Positions 52,421 through 62,877 of a stretch of DNA of 64,000 nucleotides are shown here, piece by piece (within the stretch, counting starts at the first letter, position 1; each line of letters opens with the position of its first letter). Source of the stretch: Hondaea fermentalgiana (lineage: Eukaryota > Sar > Bigyra > Thraustochytrida > Thraustochytriidae); NCBI GenBank assembly GCA_014084085.1, contig NPFB01000019.1, positions 151,855 through 215,854 of the forward strand, written 5' to 3'. The notes under the pieces are model-generated. The model saw only the letters and a list, made by a program, of their open reading frames with translations. It made no database searches and was not told the origin of the DNA. A program made the position numbers and the translations under genes.

Positions 52421-52820
52421 CCTGCCCGCGTCCGCGGCCGCGTCCTCCACCTCGTCGCTGCAAGCGAGCGCAGCCAGCCACCCACCCACCTCGGCCCCCG
52501 CGATCCAACGCTCGCTCGCTCGCTCACGCGCTCACGCGCAGCCGCCGCGTCGCGTGCGTCGCGTGCGTGGCGTGGCGTCGCGTCGCGTCGCGCTCGCCGC
52601 GGGCTCCGTCGCGCTCGTGCGGGCGTCGGGGTTGGCGGTCTGCCCCGCCGCTCTGCGCTGCTCCGCCCTCTGCATCTCTCGCGCCCAACCATCATCATCA
52701 ATCTCATCCGCCCGAGGATCCGAGGATCGGCGTCTCCGCCAGCCCGAGGCGCCGCAGAACCTGATACGGCGCCCGGCCCGCGGCGGCAGCGCGGCGCGGC
52801 GCGGCGCGGCCAGGGCAGGC
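52421..52820. promoter_or_regulatory. UMP synthase upstream region up to the gap
   Basis: GC-rich divergent promoter region, with GCGT/GCGTC repeats around 52560-52600 and ending in a GGGCA/CAGGGC repeat that abuts the gap. The plus strand is open in the E1 frame here but this is not coding evidence. Confidence 0.5.
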
Positions 52821-52920
52821 NNNNNNNNNNNNNNNNNNNNNNNNNNNNNNNNNNNNNNNNNNNNNNNNNNNNNNNNNNNNNNNNNNNNNNNNNNNNNNNN
52901 NNNNNNNNNNNNNNNNNNNN
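52821..52920. other. Assembly gap (100 N)
   Basis: Exactly 100 N. The ends on both sides share CAGGGCAGGC, suggesting a collapsed GGGCA-type repeat and an arbitrary gap size. Confidence 0.98.
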
Positions 52921-53212
52921 GCAGGGCAGGCCAGGGCGGGCAGCGGGCGCGCGGCTGCGCCTGTCTCGCTCGCCGTGCCGGGGATTCGCGTTCGCATCGC
53001 GCGCGACCGGCGGCGACCACGCGTTGATTTGGCGCAGGGCGCGCGCGGGCGACGTGCGCGCGCGGGCGACGTGCGCGCGCGGCGCTCGGGCGGGAGCGGG
53101 GCCGGGCGCGCGCGGGAGGAGCGAGCTCGCTCGCTGCGTGGACGCGCGTGTCCCTGGACAGGGCCGCTGCGTCGCACCGCGCTGCGTGAGGCGGCGCTGC
53201 GCGTCGTGGGCG
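52921..53212. promoter_or_regulatory. 5' region of the E1 gene
   Basis: GC-rich, with CGCGCGGGCGACGTG repeated twice around 53039-53072. It stays open in the downstream frame but has no ATG before 53213. Confidence 0.5.
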
Positions 53213-55618
53213 ATGAGGAGAGGCTTCTTCGCGCTCGCGCACAAATCCCTCGTGGGCCAGGATGCCGCGCGGCTCCGGGCGAGGAGACCGATGCTGCGTA
53301 CGCGCAGACTCTTCTCGCAGTCGAGCAGCGAACCAGATGCTGCCGCAGACCATGCAACGCCGGAAAACAATGTGCGCCTGGCACAGCTCGTCCAGGCATA
53401 CAAAAGCCACGGCCACCTTCTTGCGACGGTGGACCCTCTCAAGCTGGCGTACTCAGACCCGCTGCGCGCCCCATACTATGTCCAGGACGTACCCGTACTG
53501 CAGCCCGAATACTATGGGCTGCGCTGTGATCGGGAAATGTTAGGCAAGACATTCTGGATTGGCAACGCGCTCGAACCCTTGCTCCAGGGACCGCACCACA
53601 AACTCTCGGATATTCTCGCCACCTTGCGCAAAGTCTACACGGGAAACATCGGCAGCCAGTTCGCGCACATTTTGCGGCCCGATTGCGTTGAATGGCTCAA
53701 CCGTCGCGTCATCGAGCACTCCATGGTGGAGACCTCCCCCACGGAAAAACGCGACATATTGAGTAAAATATCCCATGCGACGTTGTTCGAAGAGTTTTGT
53801 GGGTCAAGACTCTCGGGCGCCAAGCGCTTCTCCCTCGAGGGCTGCGAAGCTCTCATCCCAGGTCTCGAGGCTCTTTTGGAGGAAAGCGCGGCCCGTGGCG
53901 TGCGCGCCATCGAAATGGGCATGACCCATCGCGGTCGTCTCAACGTCTTGAAAAACGTCATGCACGTCCCACTGGCAGCCGTTGTGCATCAGTTTCAGCC
54001 CTACCTTCCTGACGATGACGAGCATCCCAACAACTCTGACGACGTGCGCTATCACCTCGGGACATCTGTTGTGCGAATGTTTGGCTACGGTTCCGGCACC
54101 CGTGAGCTCCGTGTCTCGCTCGCAGCAAACCCTTCGCATCTCGAGAGCGTCAACAGCGTCGTCCTCGGCAAAACGCGCGCACGGCAGTTTCTCATGCGAG
54201 GGAGCATCGTGGAGGACGACAGTGGCGCCAACCTCGTCGGCCAGACGCGCAAACGCGGCTCCGTCGATTACAGTCCAAGTGACGACGCCAAACGCGAGTC
54301 CATGGCCGTCCTTTTGCACGGAGACGCATCTTTTTACCAAGGTTCCGTTCGCGAGGTCCTTGGATTCAGCAACCTGCGCGACTACACGACGGGCGGCACC
54401 GTGCACATCATTATCAACAACCAAATCGGCTTCACTACGCTTCCCAAAGAATCGCACTCCTCCGTCTACTGCTCGGATGTGGCCTTGTCCATCGGTGCGC
54501 CCGTTTTCCATGTCAACGGTGATGACCCCGAGGCCTTTGTGCGCGTCTGCCGGACTGCCGCCGAGTATCGCCAGCGTTTCGGTCGCGACTGCATCATCAA
54601 TCTATGGGGCTATCGCCGCCACGGCCACAACGAAATGGACGATCCTGGTCTCACACAGCCAATCATGTACAATGTCGTGAATCGCCTGCCGAGGCTCATG
54701 GACCTCTATTCCAGAAAGCTTGTTCACGAAGGGGTCGTATCAGACCAAGATGCCGTCGAATCAGAACGCGAGGCCATCGTCGATTCTTACAAGGCCAGCT
54801 TTTCAGACTTTTGGAAAGACGGTCAGGAACCTCGCGATGAGGTTACCTCGTACTGGAACGAACTCGGTATGCTCACCTCGCAAGGTCACAATAGCAATCG
54901 CATTGCGCGTCGCCAGCTCTTGCAAACCACCGTCACCGGCGTGCACGCGGAACTTCTTCGCTCGTACGGACGGGCCATTTTCACGCTGCCTGCCGACTAC
55001 CGCTTCAAGGTCCATCCCAAGGTGCGTGAAGTTTTTCAGCAGCGCCTCTCATCGATCGAAGTTGGGGCAGGCAAGACGATTCGATGGGCCACGGCCGAGG
55101 CGCTCGCTTTTGCATCCCTCTTGGAGGACGGCTTCCATATCCGTCTCAGTGGCCAGGATGTCGAGCGCGGAACCTTCAATCAGCGCCACGGCGTGTTGTG
55201 CGACCAGGAGCGTTCTGAACGAGGCAACGAGAGAATCTACAAGCCGTGGACCAACTTGCAGCTGCTTAGCTGGCACCAAGAAGACATTCGTCGCGATCTC
55301 GTCAAACGCGCAAACTCGCAGGCGCTTCTACCTTCGACAACTGCTGGCGGCTATTCTAAAAGTGGCAAAGGCAGCGGGAGCACAGCCTCGCACGCCGATG
55401 AAGAGACAGATTTTGCTGCCGGCATTTACAACTTCCCTTCTGAAAAGGAAGGCGGCGATCACCTTCCCGAAACAGACTTTTATGCTGGGCTCTATCGCTT
55501 TGGCGGCGATAGCGACCCGGCCACCTCGAGGTCGCGAAACGGACATTCTGGTCCCAAGGTCGAGCGCCGCGTAGTACGCCCCGGCCAAAGCTCACTTGAC
55601 TCGCCAAGGTCTGCCTCC

Positions 55619-55649
<31 letters not shown>

Positions 55650-56899
55650 CTTCTTCGTCGTCGTCGTCGTTGTTTTCCTCATCCTCATCTTCATCTTCGC
55701 CCTCTATCGCAAGCGAGGAGGAAGAGTATTTGGATGAAGATGAGGTCAAAGTCCGTGCGCACATTGAAAGTGAGCTCCACTCGATTCAAAAGGGACTCTC
55801 CCGCCGCGCCTGCGACCTGCGCAATCTTCGCAAGGTGCTACGCTGGCGCGAGCCCACGGGAAAGCGCAAGAACGCGCCCGAGCTTGGCATTATGGAAATT
55901 TGCAATAGTCCACTCAGCGAAGAGGCCGTGCTTGGATTCGAACACGGATATAGTTTGTACTCGCCAAACATCATGGCCATTTGGGAAGCTCAGTTTGGCG
56001 ACTTTAGCAATTGCGCGCAGACAATCATCGACACCTTTATTGCCAATGGCGAGGAGAAGTGGGTGAGATCCTCCGGCGTCGTCCTGCTTCTCCCGCATGG
56101 CTACGAGGGGCAAGGCCCGGACCATAGTTCGGCCAAGATTGAGCGTTTTCTTCAACTTTGTGCAGAAGACCCTACACCTCCGCTCGGTTCGGCCAGCCTA
56201 GGCGCACAAGACGAGCTCAACCGGCTGGCCAAGGTCAACATGCACGTGCTCAACCCAAGCACCCCTGCGCAGTACTTTCACGCACTGCGAAGACAAATGA
56301 TGCTTCCTGTGCGCAAGCCTCTCATCATTTTCACCCCAAAGTACCTCCTGCATCACCGTCCGTGCTCTTCGAGCCTCGATGAGCTGGGTCGGAACACACG
56401 ATTTCACACCGTTTTGCAAGACCCTGCGCACGATGGCCACGGCATGCAGCGGAGGAACGTACGCAAAGTCTTGCTCTGCTCCGGAAAAATGTATTATCAT
56501 CTCGCGCAGAAACGTGCAGCCTTGGGAATGCAGCAAGAAGTGGCCATTATCCGCATCGAGCAGCTTTCCCCCTTTCCATTCCACTCGGTCAGACACGAGC
56601 TCAGCAAGTACCTTTACAATAATGACGCACCCTACCCCGTGGAGCTCGTGTGGGTCCAAGAGGAGCCGAAAAACATGGGAGCTTGGACATATGTCAATGA
56701 GCGACTCCGTTGGGTCCTCGTCAACATGCCGCTTTCGGATGTCAATATGTCTTCCTTGCTCGAAAGGCCCTCTGTCGCTCCTATTGCGTACTGCGGTCGG
56801 CCCGTCGCCGCGTCTCCGGCAACAGGCTCTTTTGAACTTCATCGCAAGGAGATGAACGACATTGTGAATGCTGCATTCGCACCTCCCAAGGACGTGTAG
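53213..56899 (+). CDS. 2-oxoglutarate dehydrogenase-family E1 (OGDH/DHTKD1-like) with large insertion
   Basis: The product is 1228 residues from the ATG at 53213, against about 920 (DHTKD1) to 1020 (OGDH) in animals. A mitochondrial presequence ends near RRLFSQSS. The N-terminal E1 segment (LVQAYKSHGHLLATVDPLKL) precedes MTHRGRLNVL (about 236), PSHLESVNSVVLGKTRARQ, LLHGDASF (about 366), INNQIGFTT (about 400), HGHNEMDDP and SGQDVERGTFNQRHGVLCDQE (about 650). Then about 200 residues are inserted (about 670-890), with a duplicated ETDFxAGxYxF motif and a long Ser run, before ICNSPLSEEAVLGFEHG and LLPHGYEGQGPDHSS. The enzyme decarboxylates 2-oxoglutarate, or 2-oxoadipate if DHTKD1-like, using thiamine diphosphate. 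GDASF and SPLSEEAVLGFE lean toward DHTKD1; the full N-terminal region leans toward OGDH, so the substrate is left open. Confidence 0.85.
55619..55670 (+). repeat. TTC/TCG trinucleotide repeat encoding poly-Ser
   Basis: About twelve TTC units pass into TCG units within the E1 gene insertion, encoding a run of about 17 Ser interrupted soon after by Leu-Phe and followed by more Ser. Confidence 0.85.
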
Positions 56900-57262
56900 G
56901 AGGAAACCAACGAAGAGTACTGACGCCCTTTTACTTAATTTATCTTCTATCTGATAAACCAGAACACGATCTGTGCATTTTTACTCTCCTTCTTCTCCTC
57001 CTCCTTCTTTTTCTTGATCCATCTTCTTGGACTTAGTGCCACCATCATGATCATTGATCATTGAGGTTGGGTTTGTCCTTCGCAATCCTCCAATCTTACC
57101 AAGGTCAGCAAAGACCCGAGGTGTCGCCGCGGGCCGCCGCGCGCAGCGTAGCGCCGGCTGGAGCCCGCTGGCAGCAGCGGCTGTACCGACTGACCCTATC
57201 TCCGCGCGGCGTCGCGGCTCCAGAGTAGTTCGGGGCCGTCGAGTGAAGTTAGAAGAGAAATA
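56900..57262. promoter_or_regulatory. Spacer between E1 and VPS53 genes
   Basis: 363 bp between two plus-strand genes; AT-rich first half with pyrimidine runs, GC-rich second half. It should hold the VPS53 promoter. No further gene is seen. Confidence 0.5.
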
Positions 57263-60200
57263 ATGGCGACAAACGATTCCGACGCCGAGGCTTCGACAGA
57301 GCTGGCCGAGCCTCGCGACGAGCCAGTGGAGGGGGAGCAGCCCCCCGTCGGAGACGAGCAAGACGTCGAAGAGCAGCAACAAGCCCACGAAGACCAGACA
57401 CCGTCAGTGTACTCTGCCAAGGATGACGTGGGCGCAAGCGAGCCGACGCGGTATCCCGAGGTGGTCGAGCAGGCGCTCAAGGGTTGCTTTGGCGGCGAGC
57501 CGCAGCAACGCCAGCCAGACGGCGAGGCAGCAGGATTCATGCGCAGACGGTCTTCGCAACAAAGTTCCAGTCTTCTCGGTGATTCGGGACATGGCGATCA
57601 CGAATTCGACGCGCTTGATGATGCCGACTTTGATCCCGTCGCCTTCGTGAACGACCGCTTTCCCGACGAGAAATCCTTTGCGCTCCTTGATCCATTCCTT
57701 TCTCGACTGCGATCCCAAGTCGGGACGCTCGATGTGGCCGTCTTTGAGGCAGTCAAGGCTCAGTCGACGCAGGCGGAACGCTCCATCGGGGATATCATCG
57801 AGGCCAAGGAGTCCATCAAGCAGCTCCAAACCAAGGTGAAGGAAATCAAGGGCAAGGCGGAGCAATCTGAGGTCATGGTTCAAGAGATCTGTCGCGACAT
57901 CAAAAAGCTCGACAACGCCAAGCGCCATCTTACACACACCATTACATCTCTGAAGAAATTCCACATGCTCGTCACTGCTGTCGACCAGCTCGACTTCATG
58001 GTCGAAAGCAGACAGTATAGGGAGACAGCCAACCTGTTGCAGGCCATTGCGCAGCTCCTGGCTGCCTTTGAGCAGCACAAAACCATTGAACCAGTCGCCA
58101 AGCTGCGCGATTCCGTCGCACGGACGCGCGCCGGTCTTACGGAGCAAATCTTCCATGACTTTGAGGCCCTTTCTGAGGTCAGCGCGGATTATTCCTCAAA
58201 GGACTCTCGCACTTCACGCCCCACCGCCTCGTCTGCAGACGCGGACGGCGGCAGCAGTGGTCTTTACGAAGACCCGCACGCGCCGCCGGCTCATACGTAT
58301 GAGGACCCCTTTGCACCGCCCGTCACTCCAGACAACGCCGACGCGCTCTTTTACAGCTCTGACGCGCACACGCCCGAGTCCCTGGCTGGCGCCTGTGCGG
58401 TGGTGGACGCTCTCGGGTCGAGCATTCGCCGCCAGCTCATTGAGCGAGTGTGCCAGGTGTGGCTTGGCCCCTACGACCGTCTGTTTGGTCCTGGCGAAGA
58501 GCATAGCGGCCTCGAATTCACAGAACGCAGATACGCCTGGCTGCGTCGTCTTCTGCGGCACAACGAAGAGCGGTACGACACCATCTTTCCGCACGCGTGG
58601 AACATCAACAAGCATCTTGTGTTCGCCTTTGTGCAGCGGACCGAGGGCCACCTGCGTGCGGAGCTTCGCAGCATCGACCCGCCCGAAAGCGCGGATGTCA
58701 GCGCGCTCGTTCGAGCGCTGCGCAAAACGCTCGACTTTGAGCACGAAATGGCCGTGCGCTTCGAGTACGACCGCAACAAACCTAGCGACGAGGCGCAACT
58801 CGCACACGACACCTCCGCGGCTCTTACTTCCGAATCAATTCGTCGCAAGCATGCAGTGCGCAGGGCCGAGAGCACGGGTCAACAAACTGTCACTTCAGAG
58901 GATGCTGACGCCATTGCAGAGATGGAGAGTGGGGCCATCGTTGGAGACGAGCTCCGCGCTGTGCGCGAACAGGCCATAGCAGAGGCCAACGAGCTTCCAC
59001 CCATTCGCGGCGCCGTCTCGGAAACGTTTGAGCCTTATCTCATCGCGTACGTCAAAGCTGTTGCCTCCAAAATGCGCGAGGAGCTGCAAAAGGTTGTCCG
59101 CGAGGAAAATGTTGACGCAGATGGGTCCCTTCCGTACTTTTCGAGCGCGTCGCAAATGTTTGCGCTCATCAAGAGCGGCATCAACCAGTGCATTCAATTT
59201 ACCACGGGCCAGGCTTTTTATGACTTGCATGTGGAGTTCAAGAAGATCATGACCGAGTATGCTCGCACGCTTGAGAGCAAGCTCCCCGCCGTCGGCAAAG
59301 GTCTCTCGCCAGCCTCGGCGCGAATGGCCTGCCATGTGCTGAACTCGGCAGAGTACTGCGCAGAGACCGTGGAGCAGCTTGAGGCCCTCATTCAAGGCAA
59401 GATCGACGAGGACTTTCGTGAAAAGATTTCCCTCGAAGACGAGGTGGACACCTTTTTCGGGACCGTTGACAAGGCAAGCAAGGCGCTGGTCGGTGGGGTG
59501 ATCGCCATCATCGAGCCGAATTTGATCGAGGCGTCGCGGACAAATTGGAGCACATTCAGCGATTTCACCGATCAGTCCAAGTACGTGTCCACGCTGGACG
59601 TGGTGCTGGGCGAGTTTATTCCGCTATTGCGCGGTCTTTTGTCAGCAGTCTATTTCCGTCGGTTCTGTGACAGCTTTGCGGCGCGCTTCATCAAACGGTA
59701 CTCGGACTTTGTCGCCAATTGCCGCAAGGTGAGCGAGTCGGCTGCGCAGCAACTTCTTCTTGACGCCCAGGCTGTCAAGTCCCTCTTGGGCAAAGTGCCA
59801 GACCTGGCGGAGCGTGCGGCGCCTTCTGACTCGGAGGATGGTGACCTATCTTTTGTCACTTACAAGAAAATGGTCGAACCGCAAATGCAGCGACTCGAAG
59901 CGATTCTCAAGCTCGCGGGCATGGACCTGCAGCCCACGCTTCTCATTGAAAACTTCAAGTTACTTCTCGCCGACGGCACCACGGAGGATCTGCGTCAGGT
60001 GCTCGAGCTCAAGGGCTATCAAAAGCCCGAACAGGGTAAGTTACTCAAGGAGGCCGAGCAAGCAGGAATTCCCAAGGCCACTGCTGTGCCGGGGACGCCG
60101 CTTTCCGGGGCCGCGGCTTCCCCTGCATCAGGCTCGTTCAAGACCGCAGGTGCTGGCGCAGCTTTTCCATCATTCGCAAGTACGGTAAAGGGGGGCGACG

Positions 60201-60382
60201 ACGACACGTCTTTTACACAAGTCTTTTCAAAGATGACCGATATGGGGAAAGAGCATCTCGACAAGGTCACGGCTGCGGCAGCAAGCTCATCAAGTGGCCG
60301 TTCATTTGGATCATTTAGCGCCAATCTCTCCTCTTCACTACAACAGTCATACCAGCGCGCAGTTAAAAAGGCAAACCGCTAG
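57263..60382 (+). CDS. VPS53: VPS53, GARP/EARP tethering complex subunit
   Basis: The product is 1039 residues from the ATG at 57263, longer than human VPS53 (about 830) because of an acidic, Gln-rich N-terminal extension of about 115 residues. The conserved core begins DFDPVAFVNDRFPDEKSF and continues with AKESIKQLQTKVKEIKGKAEQSE, MVQEICRDIKKLDNAKRHLT and MLVTAVDQLDFMVESRQYRE, which is the VPS53 N-terminal coiled-coil block. Downstream helical regions extend through VEQLEALIQGKIDEDF, FSDFTDQSKYVSTLDVV and LDAQAVKSLL to a C-terminal Gly/Ser-rich tail. VPS53 joins VPS51, VPS52 and VPS54 (GARP, endosome to Golgi) or VPS50 (EARP, recycling) to tether vesicles. An Asp/Glu-rich insertion lies near residues 310-350. 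Convergent with the EF-hand gene, 161 bp apart. Confidence 0.93.
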   Translation: MATNDSDAEASTELAEPRDEPVEGEQPPVGDEQDVEEQQQAHEDQTPSVYSAKDDVGASEPTRYPEVVEQALKGCFGGEPQQRQPDGEAAGFMRRRSSQQSSSLLGDSGHGDHEFDALDDADFDPVAFVNDRFPDEKSFALLDPFLSRLRSQVGTLDVAVFEAVKAQSTQAERSIGDIIEAKESIKQLQTKVKEIKGKAEQSEVMVQEICRDIKKLDNAKRHLTHTITSLKKFHMLVTAVDQLDFMVESRQYRETANLLQAIAQLLAAFEQHKTIEPVAKLRDSVARTRAGLTEQIFHDFEALSEVSADYSSKDSRTSRPTASSADADGGSSGLYEDPHAPPAHTYEDPFAPPVTPDNADALFYSSDAHTPESLAGACAVVDALGSSIRRQLIERVCQVWLGPYDRLFGPGEEHSGLEFTERRYAWLRRLLRHNEERYDTIFPHAWNINKHLVFAFVQRTEGHLRAELRSIDPPESADVSALVRALRKTLDFEHEMAVRFEYDRNKPSDEAQLAHDTSAALTSESIRRKHAVRRAESTGQQTVTSEDADAIAEMESGAIVGDELRAVREQAIAEANELPPIRGAVSETFEPYLIAYVKAVASKMREELQKVVREENVDADGSLPYFSSASQMFALIKSGINQCIQFTTGQAFYDLHVEFKKIMTEYARTLESKLPAVGKGLSPASARMACHVLNSAEYCAETVEQLEALIQGKIDEDFREKISLEDEVDTFFGTVDKASKALVGGVIAIIEPNLIEASRTNWSTFSDFTDQSKYVSTLDVVLGEFIPLLRGLLSAVYFRRFCDSFAARFIKRYSDFVANCRKVSESAAQQLLLDAQAVKSLLGKVPDLAERAAPSDSEDGDLSFVTYKKMVEPQMQRLEAILKLAGMDLQPTLLIENFKLLLADGTTEDLRQVLELKGYQKPEQGKLLKEAEQAGIPKATAVPGTPLSGAAASPASGSFKTAGAGAAFPSFASTVKGGDDDTSFTQVFSKMTDMGKEHLDKVTAAAASSSSGRSFGSFSANLSSSLQQSYQRAVKKANR

Positions 60383-60543
60383 GGTTGCCTTTGTCTCTCA
60401 GCATCTCGCACTCCTTTTGCATTATCAGTGGGGCACATTCAATTCCATTTTCGCTCTTGTTTGCTTCCTTGATCCTTTTCTTTTCTGTTTTGGAGTCAAA
60501 GTTACAAAAATGGACGCCATGGCGTCATGTCACTCGCTGGTAC

Positions 60544-62877
60544 TCATAAAAGACCGGCAGAGGCTGTGCCGAAGTGTATCTCGCTATCTTGCATGGCTTG
60601 CCAGGGTTTTCCGCATGGAGCCTCTAGCCAATCGCGGATCGCGGTGAACTTGCATTTTGTCGCGGCATGTGCGACCGCCGCATGGCCCCCAGATGGGCCC
60701 TCATCCTTGACTTCTCCAAGTCGGTGCGCCATCTCTAGCACTTGTGCTTGCTTGCGAGGTGCGAACACGCTGAGGCCTTCATGTTTGTATGGCCGATTTC
60801 GGGTCACTTTGCGCATGTACACAATGGGGACTGGGTTTTTATCCAAGGTCTCCACGTCTCTTCTTTGCGAATGCTTTTCAGGGAGTTCTCCGAGCAGACC
60901 CGCGTTAATCTGCAGATCGTGTTGTGTGACCAATCCGCACATTGGAGGCTGACGAGATGTAATCATTGCAGCCGCATTGTCATTCTCTGTGTCAGTTCGA
61001 GAGATCCCTGCCGACGCAGGTCGAGACCTAGTGTCCACGCTCGTGCGTCGGCTACCATTGCCGCTGCATGCTGATCCAGGACGCTGTGTACGCTGTCGTC
61101 GCGCAATGTCCTGCATATGCGCTTGGACTATATCGCGACCTACATTCGAAAGTTCGCTTCTGCGGCGACTCAAGCGCCGCTTCTCATGCGTGGCACCCCA
61201 ATGATCGCCCGGATCGGCGGTGCGTACTTTTCCAAACCTAACTTGCCCGAGCTTTTTCACTTCTCGCCCTTGATCTTGCTGAAATCTCTGATTGTTTCCA
61301 CGACCAGCAATCCCGTTGATCGAGTTCCGAGAACTCTTTCTACTGAAGCGACTACTTTTCCTCGATGCCGATGTTTCTGGCACTTGTTCATGCTCTTCAT
61401 CGTCATCGACGTCGGTTTTGCTGATAGCCTCGTCTGCGCTTTGCACAGGCGCACTCAACTTGCGGTGTCCCTGCGCGGTCGCACAGTCGAAATTCTCTAT
61501 GTCATCTTGAAACGGCTTATCGGAAGCTTTCGAGGTTCTCGTTTCGTAAAGCGAGTCAGATTGAGCCTTTGCCTTGTCAGACAGGGAGAAGCGGGCAATG
61601 ACGAGGGCTCGCGCCATGGCTGCTTTTTTCTTCTCCTGCAAAAGCTTTTTCCTTCGAGCGACAGCCAGTTTTTCTCGATCCGGTGGGCAATGACGGCGAC
61701 GCGCTTCGAGAGGATTAGCCGCGACCTCGATGCCCTGCCAACGTCCCTGTGCTTTGAGTTCCTCGTATTCTTCTTGTGAGACGATGTCATCATTTTCTCG
61801 AAAGCGGAGTGTGCCGTTTTCTCCCACAATGAGCATCCGCTGAACGAGCTGATTCAAGAATGCAAAGTACACGTCTTCGTTGACTTCATCTGTCCAGAGA
61901 TCAACAATTTGGAACCAGGAATGGCTGAAGCTTGCAAAGTTGAGGTGATCGAGCCCGCTCGAGTCAATCTCCCAGTCCTCTTCGGCCATGGCCGCGCCCT
62001 CGACCGGGTCAAACTGGCCGATTACCGCGACTTGGAGCTTTTGGTTCAGGAGCATGTACTCTGGTTTGTCGAGCTTGCCAGAAAAGTCAGAGTCTGCTGC
62101 GAGCCACACCATTGTGAGAAGAGATCGTATGCGGGCACTAAATCGAATCGATTCGCGCTGCAAGAGCATTTGATCAGAATTTATAAGCTCGTACTCGGCC
62201 TTTTCTTCCTCGGTAAGACTTGCAGCACGCTGAACGCGCTCCTCTTTCGATCCCAAGTAAAATTGCCGCAGCTCCGAGATGAGGCTTGGCTCCTCACTTT
62301 TGGGAGCGAGCAAAAGTGAGGACGGCGATGTAGCATTGTTAGAAGCAACGACCAGTCTGTTCAAAGACCCTGATCTGCTCAGTCGAGGCCTGGTTTGGGC
62401 GGACCGCGACCGCTGCAACTTTCGAGGCGATTCGATCTTTCCTTTGGGTGAAGTCAGAGCATTTAGACTCCAGCGTTGCGTGGCCGCGCGTTGCAGCGGT
62501 CGTGGAGGCAGCTTCCGGGGGGCTGGACTTCTCGTTGGTGCTGGGTTGGAAGGTTGCGACCTTGACGATCTTGGCAGTGGGCTTTTAATGTCTTTGCAGC
62601 TCAGTTGCGAGGGTCGCGATTGCGCTGCGAGATCATTGAACTGAGAAATGTTGATACCGATAATTGTGCTCTGTCGAGTGAGCGTGGGGCGTTTACATGC
62701 TGAAGAGCGTTGATCATGATGACCACCGCCCGAGGTTTGCTCTCGCAAGAACGACCGACCGCGACGCGCGGACTCTGGACTGGCTCGCGCTTCGACCTCA
62801 GCGCGCACATCTGACGAGAGCAAGCTACTCGACCGGCTTCGTCGCAGGTTCACGCTCCTCTCCGCGCCCTCGTCCAT
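60544..62877 (-). CDS. EF-hand protein with long basic Ser/Arg-rich flanks
   Basis: The product is 777 residues from the ATG at 62877. The first 200 residues are basic and Ser/Pro/Arg-rich. A folded core spans about 200-370: a canonical EF-hand loop DSDFSGKLDKPE at 262-273 with flanking helix MVWLAA, then a degenerate second hand (EIDSSGLDHLNF) and a helix with FQIVDLWTDEVNEDVYFAFLNQLVQ. The remainder is a basic, Arg/Ser-rich region with RKSSRFSRKSSRNS and acidic DDDEEHEQ patches, and a short C-terminal region (KFTAIRDWLEAPCGK). The EF-hand plus DLW-D core recalls uncharacterised calcium-binding proteins of flagellated protists; a ciliary role is a guess. The family was not recognised. Confidence 0.82.
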   Translation of the reverse strand: MDEGAERSVNLRRSRSSSLLSSDVRAEVEARASPESARRGRSFLREQTSGGGHHDQRSSACKRPTLTRQSTIIGINISQFNDLAAQSRPSQLSCKDIKSPLPRSSRSQPSNPAPTRSPAPRKLPPRPLQRAATQRWSLNALTSPKGKIESPRKLQRSRSAQTRPRLSRSGSLNRLVVASNNATSPSSLLLAPKSEEPSLISELRQFYLGSKEERVQRAASLTEEEKAEYELINSDQMLLQRESIRFSARIRSLLTMVWLAADSDFSGKLDKPEYMLLNQKLQVAVIGQFDPVEGAAMAEEDWEIDSSGLDHLNFASFSHSWFQIVDLWTDEVNEDVYFAFLNQLVQRMLIVGENGTLRFRENDDIVSQEEYEELKAQGRWQGIEVAANPLEARRRHCPPDREKLAVARRKKLLQEKKKAAMARALVIARFSLSDKAKAQSDSLYETRTSKASDKPFQDDIENFDCATAQGHRKLSAPVQSADEAISKTDVDDDEEHEQVPETSASRKSSRFSRKSSRNSINGIAGRGNNQRFQQDQGREVKKLGQVRFGKVRTADPGDHWGATHEKRRLSRRRSELSNVGRDIVQAHMQDIARRQRTQRPGSACSGNGSRRTSVDTRSRPASAGISRTDTENDNAAAMITSRQPPMCGLVTQHDLQINAGLLGELPEKHSQRRDVETLDKNPVPIVYMRKVTRNRPYKHEGLSVFAPRKQAQVLEMAHRLGEVKDEGPSGGHAAVAHAATKCKFTAIRDWLEAPCGKPWQAMQDSEIHFGTASAGLL

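Noticed and set aside
51008..53212. Plus-strand frame open from 51008 through the gap and in frame with the E1 gene at 53213
   Set aside because: Most of it is antisense to UMP synthase and it crosses 100 N; the length is explained by GC-rich codons. The E1 gene has a good ATG and mitochondrial leader at 53213.
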